The translations under genes were made by a program, and so were the position numbers. The notes beneath the pieces were generated by a model. It did not search any database, was not told the origin of the DNA, and worked only from the letters and a program-made list of their open reading frames with translations. DNA of 64,000 nt from Geobacter sp. DSM 9736 (lineage in GTDB: Bacteria; Desulfobacterota; Desulfuromonadia; Geobacterales; Geobacteraceae), in assembly GCF_900187405.1 (NCBI RefSeq), contig NZ_LT896716.1, positions 1,798,001-1,862,000 on the forward strand, in the 5' to 3' direction. Shown here piece by piece: positions 42,498 through 49,152 of this stretch (within the stretch, counting starts at the first letter, position 1; every line of letters begins with the position of its first letter).

Positions 42498-43439
42498 ATG
42501 GCCATTCCAGATTATCAAGCCTGCATGTTGCCCCTCCTTCGTTTGGCATCCGACGGGAATGAACACCAGCTTAAAGATGCTACTGGCCCTTTGGCGAAAG
42601 AATTTGATTTGACGGAGGATGAACTTCGTAAATTCCTTCCGAGCGGCTTGCAACCTGTTTTTATTAATCGAGTTGCGTGGGCTCGTACGTACTTGGGTAA
42701 GGCTGGTTTGCTTTGTTCAACAAGAAGAGGATTTTTCAAAATTACACCAAAAGGCCTTGAACTCGTTAACGGCGGAATAAGCGAGCTTAATACCAAGTTT
42801 TTAGAACAATATCCTGAGTTTCAAGAATTTAAAGCGGGACGAGGAGAGGTACGCAGTCAAGATCGAATCGTTACAGTAACTGTCCCTGAAGACACAGAGA
42901 CTGCGGTAAACGATGAAACAGAAATAAGAAAATCCTATCATATACAAGCTCTATTGGCGCGTATCGGCGAAAAAATGGGATTCAGTATTTGGCTTCCTAG
43001 AAGTGATCGCGGAAATGTAACGAGAGAATGGACTCCTGCAGGTTCGACTTTACTCGATGTACTTCCACTCAATTACGATGACACGACAATCAGAACAATT
43101 GAACAAATAGATGTTATTTGGCTCAAGAAGCGATCTATTGTCAGAGCATTTGAAGTTGAACATACTACATCAGTCTATTCTGGACTATTACGAATGGCTG
43201 ATTTGCTGGCGCTTCAACCCAACATGGACATACATCTTCACATTGTTGCCCCATCTACACGCCGAGACAAGGTCTTTCAGGAAATTCAAAGGCCAGTATT
43301 CTCATTGCTTGATCGCGCGCCATTATATGAGTGTTGCAGCTACATATCCTACGACAGTATGGAGCAACTAGCCCAAGAAAGGCACCTGGAACATCTGTCT
43401 GACTCAGTACTTGATGAATACAGCGAGTGGGCGGAATAG
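42498..43439 (+). CDS. Mrr_N-type restriction-like protein with PD-(D/E)xK-like C terminus
   Basis: A 313-residue protein. Residues 1-95 match the Mrr N-terminal winged helix (IPDYQACMLPLLRLASDG, FINRVAWARTYLGKAGLL, GFFKITPKGLEL). Residues about 150-290 contain IDVIWLKKRSIVRAFEVEHTTS, a hydrophobic strand-Asp then Glu-x-Glu pattern suggesting a PD-(D/E)xK nuclease core, although the usual Lys is not obvious. Mrr-like proteins cut modified foreign DNA. GC content is low. AAGGAA precedes the ATG. The leader is repeat copy C, shared with the unrelated gene at 34431. No methylase or partner gene is nearby. Confidence 0.78.
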   Translation: MAIPDYQACMLPLLRLASDGNEHQLKDATGPLAKEFDLTEDELRKFLPSGLQPVFINRVAWARTYLGKAGLLCSTRRGFFKITPKGLELVNGGISELNTKFLEQYPEFQEFKAGRGEVRSQDRIVTVTVPEDTETAVNDETEIRKSYHIQALLARIGEKMGFSIWLPRSDRGNVTREWTPAGSTLLDVLPLNYDDTTIRTIEQIDVIWLKKRSIVRAFEVEHTTSVYSGLLRMADLLALQPNMDIHLHIVAPSTRRDKVFQEIQRPVFSLLDRAPLYECCSYISYDSMEQLAQERHLEHLSDSVLDEYSEWAE

Positions 43440-43549
43440 CTTCAAGAGGAGGTCTCAAGACATTCAACCAGCCGGTTGCAGGCCGCCCCGCCCGGAAAAC
43501 CGACCGGGCGAAGCGGGTGAACCGGGCACGCCGTTGTGCAAAAATAAAC

Positions 43550-43736
43550 ATGGAATTTACAAAAAAATTTCTAATTCTCTTTGGTTTTATCGGATTGGGT
43601 TTTGCGGCATTCACCCTGCGAACTGGGGTTTTAGGCAATCAGGAGAATTCATTCAGGAAAGAACTCAGAAGCAACTTGCTGTTCCTTCTGGCAATTTGCG
43701 GTAATCGCAGGCGTCATCATTTATTTCAATAATTGA
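43550..43736 (+). pseudogene. Small two-helix membrane protein, apparently frameshifted
   Basis: From ATG 43550 the frame reads MEFTKKFLILFGFIGLGFAA, a membrane helix, then a hydrophilic part. It then turns into an unlikely basic tail. Removing one base near 43685 (TTCCTTCTGG) gives FWQFAVIAGVIIYFNN and a stop at 43734, a convincing second helix. A one-base insertion or a sequencing error is likely. There is no good ribosome binding site. AT-rich like the neighbouring Mrr-like gene. Confidence 0.5.
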
Positions 43737-43747
43737 GGGATAAGCAT

Positions 43748-44041
43748 TTATCGAGCTTCGGCGTGAAGTTTGAGCCCCAGAGCCGAAACAATTTTTAAAA
43801 TCGTATCGAAACCCGGAACTCGTTCACCAGAAAGTGCCTTGTAAAGGCTTTCTCGAGAAAGGCCCGCATCTCGCGCCACCTGAGACATGCCTTTGGCACG
43901 GGCTATATCGCCGAGGGCCTTGGCAATGAAAGCTGCATCGCCATTAGCCTCTTCGAGGGACGCTTCAAGGTAGGCCGCCATTTCTTCCGGAGTACGGAGA
44001 TGTTCGGCAACATCATATCGACTGGTGGCTGTTTTAGGCAT
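43748..44041 (-). CDS. HigA-like antitoxin (HI1420-type)
   Basis: A 97-residue helix-turn-helix protein. Residues about 40-90 form the motif AKGMSQVARDAGLSRESLYKAL and end ILKIVSALGLKL, as in the HI1420 family of addiction-module antidotes. It should bind both its toxin and the module promoter. It follows the toxin gene by nine bases, the toxin-first order of HigBA-type modules. Confidence 0.9.
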   Translation of the reverse strand: MPKTATSRYDVAEHLRTPEEMAAYLEASLEEANGDAAFIAKALGDIARAKGMSQVARDAGLSRESLYKALSGERVPGFDTILKIVSALGLKLHAEAR

Positions 44042-44050
44042 TTTCGACTC

Positions 44051-44341
44051 CTATAAGTTCTGTGCAAGCCTGATAGCGGCCTTGATATCCCGAGACTGGC
44101 TGCTCTTATCGCCACCGGCCAACAGGATGATCAATTCGCTTCCGCGCTGGATGAAGTAGACACGATAACCGGGTCCGTAGTTGATCCGCATCTCCGAAAG
44201 GCCTTCACCAACAGGCTTAACGTCTCCTGCATTTCCTGAGGCAAGGCGTTCGATTCTGACGAGGACGCGAGCCTTGGCCTGAATGTCGCGCAAGTTGTCA
44301 AGCCAGCTAGCAAAAACTTCGGTCTTGCGAATTTCAACCAT
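44051..44341 (-). CDS. HigB/RelE-like toxin (HI1419-type)
   Basis: A 96-residue RelE-superfamily toxin with KTEVFASWLDNLRD, ARVLVRIERLASGNAGDVKPVGEGLSEMRI and GPGYRVYF, the conserved pattern of HI1419-type killers, which cleave mRNA. The 3' neighbour is its antitoxin. A sigma-70 promoter ends six bases before the ATG, so the mRNA is predicted to be leaderless; the AGGAGG upstream lies inside the promoter spacer. Confidence 0.92.
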   Translation of the reverse strand: MVEIRKTEVFASWLDNLRDIQAKARVLVRIERLASGNAGDVKPVGEGLSEMRINYGPGYRVYFIQRGSELIILLAGGDKSSQSRDIKAAIRLAQNL

Positions 44342-44347
44342 GGGCTA

Positions 44348-44376
44348 AATGTATCCTCCTGGCTACAGATTGTCAA
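44348..44376 (-). promoter_or_regulatory. Sigma-70 promoter of the toxin-antitoxin pair
   Basis: Minus strand TTGACA, 17-base spacer, TACATT. The toxin ATG starts seven bases beyond the -10 element. Confidence 0.85.
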
Positions 44377-44454
44377 ACAGTAAGTAGCCGATGCCACCCT
44401 CGGCAAGACCCGCCGAGGGCGGGTCAGCCTCAATCCGTTATGCGAAGGGAATTT

Positions 44455-44802
44455 ATGACCATTAGTGAATTTGAAATAAAGCGTTACGAAAAAATTGTAG
44501 GGCAATTTATTGAAAAGCGTCGTCCCACTCCGAACATACGAAACCAAGTTGATCTAGCCTTTAGAATCGAAAAACAAAGTGTCATCATATTTGAAATCAG
44601 AGAGTTGTGGAATCAACCAGGTAAAAAAATAGAATCTCCCATCGCAAAGGCAACATACGTCAAAAAGACAAATTCGTGGAAACTCTACTGGCAACGTGCT
44701 GATTTGAAGTGGCATGGGTATGAACCAACATCAGAAACAAAAACAATCGAAGAGTTTTTGGCTGTTGTTGAAAAAGACGAGTATGGCTGCTTCTGGGGCT
44801 GA
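44455..44802 (+). CDS. DUF3024 family protein
   Basis: A 115-residue protein of the DUF3024 family with VDLAFRIEKQSVIIFEIRELW, PIAKATYVKKTNSWKLYWQR and the end DEYGCFWG. Function is unknown; members often occur near mobile or defence genes. AAGGGAA lies five bases before the ATG at 44455, preferred over an ATG five codons earlier. Low GC. Confidence 0.87.
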   Translation: MTISEFEIKRYEKIVGQFIEKRRPTPNIRNQVDLAFRIEKQSVIIFEIRELWNQPGKKIESPIAKATYVKKTNSWKLYWQRADLKWHGYEPTSETKTIEEFLAVVEKDEYGCFWG

Positions 44803-44847
44803 AACAGCCAATAACCCGAACCCTTAAGCGAGAACAATGTAGCAACA

Positions 44848-44907
44848 GTGTCAGGTCTACACATTGACAAAACATGTGTGCAGAATGTCAAGGTGTAGAC
44901 CTGACAC
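44848..44907. repeat. Perfect 15-bp inverted repeat
   Basis: GTGTCAGGTCTACAC and GTGTAGACCTGACAC, separated by 30 bases, 35 bp before the hydrolase gene. It could be a large hairpin, an operator or a REP-like insertion. Confidence 0.88.
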
Positions 44908-44941
44908 CCAATTTTCTGTTGTAAGCAGAGGAGACAGCAAA

Positions 44942-45826
44942 ATGAAAAAAGCCGCTTTAAGAATGTGCACCATCAGCTTCCTGATCTTGTGTCTGGTTTC
45001 TGGAAGGGCGCTTGCACAAGCAGATTTACCACATATTGTCACTTCGAAAGATGGGACCCCCATCTCTTACGAGAGCTATGGCTCAGGCGAGCCGACGTTG
45101 GTATTCGTGCACGGTTGGAGCTGCGATGCGCGTTACTGGCGTGCCCAGGTCCCGTATTTTTCGAAGAAAAACCGCGTTGTCACCCTGGACCTTGCCGGCC
45201 ACGGCCATTCAGGAGCTACACGCTCACAATACAGCATGAAAGCGTTCGGAGAGGACGTTCAAGCAGTAACCGAAGCAACCGGCAGCAGGAGTGTGATCCT
45301 GATCGGTCACTCGATGGGCGGTTCGGTCATCGCCGAAGCTGCCCGACTGATGCCCAAAAAGGTTCTTGGGATTATCGGCGTAGATACTCTTGAAAACATC
45401 GAATATCCAATGACCCGTGAAGAACTCAATCAAATGATTGCGCCGCTTGAAAAGGACTTTCAGACGGGTAGCAGACAATTCGTCAAAGAAATGATTTCAC
45501 CCCGGACGGATCCTTCGATCCGGGACTGGATACTCTCTGACATTTCTGCTGCGTCTCCTGCCGTTTCGTTAAGTGCCATGAGGGAGATGATGTCTCAGTA
45601 TGTTACCGGTGAGGCAGCCAAAGTATTTGACGAGGTCCGTGTTCCAGTCATGACAGTAAAAGGCGATCTCTGGCCGGTTAACTATGAAGCCAACAGGAGG
45701 CATATGCTTTCTTTCGACACGATCGTATTGAAGGACACCGATCATTTCTTAATGCTGACCAGGCCTGAACAATTCAACAAAGCATTGCAACAAGCCATCG
45801 ACAGAATCGCACGGAAAGTAAAATAG
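44942..45826 (+). CDS. Exported alpha/beta hydrolase
   Basis: A 294-residue hydrolase with a signal peptide (FLILCLVSGRALAQA). Oxyanion-loop region VHGWSCDARYW, nucleophile Ser124 in IGHSMGGS and a catalytic His near 270 in KDTDHFLM define the fold. The substrate is unknown. GAGGAG lies eight bases before the ATG at 44942. A 15-bp inverted repeat precedes it, which may regulate or insulate it. Confidence 0.9.
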   Translation: MKKAALRMCTISFLILCLVSGRALAQADLPHIVTSKDGTPISYESYGSGEPTLVFVHGWSCDARYWRAQVPYFSKKNRVVTLDLAGHGHSGATRSQYSMKAFGEDVQAVTEATGSRSVILIGHSMGGSVIAEAARLMPKKVLGIIGVDTLENIEYPMTREELNQMIAPLEKDFQTGSRQFVKEMISPRTDPSIRDWILSDISAASPAVSLSAMREMMSQYVTGEAAKVFDEVRVPVMTVKGDLWPVNYEANRRHMLSFDTIVLKDTDHFLMLTRPEQFNKALQQAIDRIARKVK

Positions 45827-45837
45827 ATTCCTGTGAT

Positions 45838-46524
45838 TCAGTGCTTGATCGCTTCCGTCAGTTTCAGTCCGGCAAGCTCGTGAATACTACGCGACAGATA
45901 GTAGAACACAGCTATCATAATCAACATTGAAGGCAGCGCGATCACAGGATAGCTCAGCAGGTTCATGCGCCCCAGTTCCTCGTTGAAGGCGGGAGTGCCG
46001 GCCGGGCTGTTGACGATCCAGGTGGCCAGAAAGTAGTTCATTGCAGAGGAGAATAAAAACGAGCCTCCCAACATCCAGGTGGTGACCTTCAGACGTGCCT
46101 CGAAGATTGCTGCGTTCCCCCGCTGATGGAGGTTCTCCTGGATCAGCTCGACATTCATCAGCGCAGGGCTGAACAATAGTACACGCACCAGCGGCCTGTT
46201 GGTGAAGGCGGAGATGACCACAACCAGGCCGATCAGGCCGGGTATCGCCGCTTCTTTAACGGCCAGCCAATATGTATCCAGTTGCAGCAGTCCGATGCCG
46301 CCGGTAAGAAGGATGCTGACAAGGCCCAGCACTGCAGGCACATTGACCTTGCGCTCACGCAATAGCGACCGTCCGCCCCATAAAAGCGGGAAACTCAGCG
46401 CCAGCAGCAGTGCGTTTACCGTGCCCAGGTCCTCCGAACCGGAGAATTTCATCAGTATGATCGAGGGAATGATCAGGGTTATCGAGAGTTCGATCAACGG
46501 CTTAGGCTTAGATGCGTTATCCAT
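45838..46524 (-). CDS. VC0807-like integral membrane protein
   Basis: A 228-residue protein with about six membrane helices and a pattern resembling the VC0807 family: IELSITLIIPSIIL near the N terminus, LLALSFPLLWGGRSLL, and FEARLKVTTWMLGGSFLFSSAMNYFLA. Function is unknown. The ribosome site is weak. It faces the hydrolase gene. Confidence 0.65.
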   Translation of the reverse strand: MDNASKPKPLIELSITLIIPSIILMKFSGSEDLGTVNALLLALSFPLLWGGRSLLRERKVNVPAVLGLVSILLTGGIGLLQLDTYWLAVKEAAIPGLIGLVVVISAFTNRPLVRVLLFSPALMNVELIQENLHQRGNAAIFEARLKVTTWMLGGSFLFSSAMNYFLATWIVNSPAGTPAFNEELGRMNLLSYPVIALPSMLIMIAVFYYLSRSIHELAGLKLTEAIKH

Positions 46525-46634
46525 GCAAGGTCTTTCTTTATACCGCGGGTACAGGTTCGAAGTGCTAACAGCTAGTGGTGATCCAGTGTAACATTTCCAT
46601 CCGAATGAGACAACGCGCCGGGGGATTAAATGGC

Positions 46635-46916
46635 CTACTTTCCAAATATAACCCGGAAATCTCCCCGCTCCTCTTCCACCTCCCTGAGCAGATCAGCAAC
46701 CTTATCAAAATCCCCCCTCATCGCCTGACGGGAGGCCCCAGAGTCCTCCCAGACCACCTCCATCGGGCCTTCGATATCGCTTGAGAGCACATCCCACAGG
46801 GCATCCAGGTTGCGCCCGAAATGGTCGGGGAACGGGAGCTGGCGGGCCAGCTCGTCGTAGAGGTCGTCCAGCGACCTGATCTTCCTGCCGTCGAGTACGC
46901 AGCGAGTCACCGGCAT
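46635..46916 (-). CDS. Barstar family ribonuclease inhibitor
   Basis: A 93-residue inhibitor with the barstar core LPFPDHFGRNLDALWDVLSSD and an acidic helix. It should bind and block the ribonuclease encoded immediately upstream. Its ATG lies inside the end of that gene (10-bp overlap), giving coupled translation that keeps inhibitor with toxin. A decayed copy lies at 39010-39230. Confidence 0.92.
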   Translation of the reverse strand: MPVTRCVLDGRKIRSLDDLYDELARQLPFPDHFGRNLDALWDVLSSDIEGPMEVVWEDSGASRQAMRGDFDKVADLLREVEEERGDFRVIFGK

Positions 46917-47419
46917 GCCGGCACCTCGGTGAAGGTGTTGTAGTGATCGACGGTGACCATCCGCAGACCGTCGTTGGAGAAGACCAGCCGCTTGGGGCCG
47001 CGGCGCCCTCCCTTGTAGTCCAGGTCGGCCTCGCGCCATCTCCTGCCGCCGTCAGGGAGCCTCCCCTCGCGGTTTCTGAAGGCGTCGCCGCCGATGCTTT
47101 TGCCTTCGAGCTGCGCGTTGCTCCAGAGGTCCTTCCCCGGCCGCCATCCCATCTTCTTCGCCTTCCCCTTGGTCACGAACTTCAAAGGAAGCTTCTTGTT
47201 GCCGCTCTCGTTGAGAGTGCGGAGCGCGGCCACCAGCTCCTGCTCGTCGATCTTCGGCGCGATCTTCCTGTTCAGCTGCTGAACGACCTGCTCGCATGTC
47301 TCTGCCGACAGGGCCTCGGGAATGTTGCCTGCGAGGCATGGGCCGGCGATGAGCATCCACATCCACATCACCCTGCCCAAGGCGCTTCGATTCATATTTA
47401 TCCGCCGAACCCGGTCCAT
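46907..47419 (-). CDS. Barnase family secreted ribonuclease
   Basis: A 170-residue protein with a signal peptide (RVMWMWMLIAGPCLAG) and a barnase-type ribonuclease domain from about 78. By alignment from memory with barnase, the catalytic residues are E130 (WREADLDY), R144 (PKRLVF) and H159 (VDHYNTFTEV); SIGGDAFRNREGRLP is also conserved. All three are present, so it should be active. An additional 40 residues lie between the signal and the domain. GGAGG precedes the ATG at 47419. The barstar gene overlaps its 3' end. Confidence 0.93.
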   Translation of the reverse strand: MDRVRRINMNRSALGRVMWMWMLIAGPCLAGNIPEALSAETCEQVVQQLNRKIAPKIDEQELVAALRTLNESGNKKLPLKFVTKGKAKKMGWRPGKDLWSNAQLEGKSIGGDAFRNREGRLPDGGRRWREADLDYKGGRRGPKRLVFSNDGLRMVTVDHYNTFTEVPACR

Positions 47420-47454
47420 CCTTCCCTCCTCCAATCATACCGTCAGGGTCTGCA

Positions 47455-47844
47455 TTACTGACCGCACTTCTGCACATTCCGTCGATACGCTTCCAGCTCC
47501 CCCCTGCTTTCTTGCAGATGACGGTCTCTTTCCGCATTGTCATTCTTGATGAAGCTCAACAGCGCCTCGATGGTTAGGCCCATATGCCTGTCCAGGCTCT
47601 GCTTCGCATCCTTGAGGCAGTCGCTCGTCGCTACTCTACCTAGCTCCTGTTGTATTAGTTGCAGATGCTGCACATGCGCAACGAGCGTGGCACGTGGCGT
47701 TACTTCCGCGACTTTGACCGCACCGGTGAACTTCCTCTCCATCGATTCCAGCTCTTGAAGCCCCATGGTCGGGTCGATGCGGTCGGTACAGCCGCCGGCG
47801 ACGGCAAGGGCCAGGACGGTAACCGATGCAACCATTCTTCTCAT
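47455..47844 (-). CDS. Small lipoprotein of unknown function
   Basis: A 129-residue protein with a lipobox (LALAVAGGC, lipidated Cys19) and a helical mature part (LQELESMERKF, LVAHVQHLQLIQQELGRVA, LSFIKNDNAERDRHLQESRGELEAYRRNVQKCG). No family is recognised. GGGAGGT lies six bases before the ATG at 47844. It ends 35 bp before the barnase gene; there is no evidence of shared function. Confidence 0.78.
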   Translation of the reverse strand: MRRMVASVTVLALAVAGGCTDRIDPTMGLQELESMERKFTGAVKVAEVTPRATLVAHVQHLQLIQQELGRVATSDCLKDAKQSLDRHMGLTIEALLSFIKNDNAERDRHLQESRGELEAYRRNVQKCGQ

Positions 47845-47960
47845 AGTCACCTCCCCAAGGTTCTGCGAGTGGATGATTCTGGAGTCGGCGGGAGAACGGC
47901 CATGGTGAGAGTGTATCAGACAGCAGAGGATGCGGCAGTACCATGAGGTAGTTACAAACT

Positions 47961-48083
47961 CAGGTTGTTCAAAAATAGGCAGATCGTCGCACCCGCAGAA
48001 AGACCCGCGGAGGCGTAGCCTGGCTACGCCGCACAAGGGGGATTTCGAGGACGGCGGCGAAATGACTGTTTTTCAACAACCTG
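47961..48083. repeat. Dispersed intergenic repeat, copy 3
   Basis: 123 bp bounded by CAGGTTGTTCAAAAAT and TTTTTCAACAACCTG with the central hairpin GGCGTAGCCTGGCTACGCC. It ends exactly one base before the stop of the methyltransferase gene at 48084, and is very close to copy 1 at 6725. Confidence 0.9.
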
Positions 48084-48566
48084 TCAGTAAAGGTATGGAA
48101 AGAACCGGCGCACTCTCCTTTTATACGCCGGGTAGCCGGGAAACTGCTTCTCCAGCCATTTCTCCTCCCGCCGCGCCTTCATGTCGAGCAGGATGAGGAG
48201 AAGAACCGTGTAGCCCAGCGTGAGCCACCCGTGCACCCAGAGTCCCCAACCAAACCCCATGAACAGCAGGCCGCTGTAGATCGGGTGCCGTACAAGGCGG
48301 TATGCTCCCCGATCCAGAAGGACGCTCCCCTCCCTGGGGCGCACGAACGGCGTGAAGAACTTTCCGTGCTGCAGCGTCGCGACCAGAGCGAGAAGCCCTC
48401 CGGCGGCAAAGAGGACTCCTCCCGCTACCGAACCGATGTTCCACCAGAGCGGGCTCCAAGGTGGAAGTGCGTCGGTTGTACTCGGGCCGAATGCAATGAG
48501 GGCAAAGAGAGAGAATTGGCCGACTATGAACCAGCCGCCACGGGAGGTTTTACTGGAGGAAGTCAT
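48084..48566 (-). CDS. Isoprenylcysteine carboxyl methyltransferase-like membrane protein
   Basis: A 160-residue membrane protein with four helices and the ICMT/PEMT-type signature [20 protein letters not shown] and [20 protein letters not shown] near the C terminus, where SAM-dependent methyltransfer occurs. The natural substrate is unknown. It overlaps the mgsA stop by four bases (ATGA), so the two are translated together. Confidence 0.88.
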   Translation of the reverse strand: MTSSSKTSRGGWFIVGQFSLFALIAFGPSTTDALPPWSPLWWNIGSVAGGVLFAAGGLLALVATLQHGKFFTPFVRPREGSVLLDRGAYRLVRHPIYSGLLFMGFGWGLWVHGWLTLGYTVLLLILLDMKARREEKWLEKQFPGYPAYKRRVRRFFPYLY

Positions 48567-49042
48567 CCCGCCTGCCCGGTTTCGGGCACAGGCTGATTTA
48601 CAAGCCGCTGCCGGTACGTGGTGAAATCGGGGATATGCCTTTGATAGTCGGAGGACATTAATGGGGATGAGATGAGGAAATCGGCGGTGGCAAGATTGCA
48701 CGCGACGGGGACGTTCCAGAGGACGGCCAGCCGCAGGAGCGCCTTCACGTCCGGGTCGTGGGGCTGGGGCTCCAGGGGGTCCCAGAAGAATATGATGAAG
48801 TCGATCTCCCCTTCGGCAATCTTTGCGCCGATCTGCTGGTCCCCACCCAGCGGTCCGCTCTGCATCTTCGTCACCGGCAACTCCAGGATTTCCTCCAGAA
48901 GGGTTCCGGTGGTGCCGGTAGCGTACAGATGATGAACACTTATCGATTCCCTGTGAGAGGCGACCCACTTCAGCAGGTCATCCTTCTTGTTGTCATGGGC
49001 TACAAGCGCGATGCTCTTGCGCGGCATGGAATCCTCTTCCAT
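48563..49042 (-). CDS. mgsA: Methylglyoxal synthase
   Basis: A 159-residue enzyme that turns dihydroxyacetone phosphate into methylglyoxal and phosphate, a bypass that relieves sugar phosphate stress. Conserved segments are [20 protein letters not shown], the catalytic [11 protein letters not shown] and [21 protein letters not shown], with [10 protein letters not shown] near the end. AGGAGG lies eight bases before the ATG. The downstream ICMT-like gene is coupled to it by a four-base overlap, for a reason that is not apparent. Confidence 0.95.
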   Translation of the reverse strand: MEEDSMPRKSIALVAHDNKKDDLLKWVASHRESISVHHLYATGTTGTLLEEILELPVTKMQSGPLGGDQQIGAKIAEGEIDFIIFFWDPLEPQPHDPDVKALLRLAVLWNVPVACNLATADFLISSPLMSSDYQRHIPDFTTYRQRLVNQPVPETGQAG

Positions 49043-49152
49043 AGCTGGACCTCCTGCGTTTCAGCGAGATGATTCACTTATATCCGACAACAAGCCGGGC
49101 CTCAAACAAATTGTGACCTCGAAGCATTGAGGACAAATCCGGCAGCGACGCT

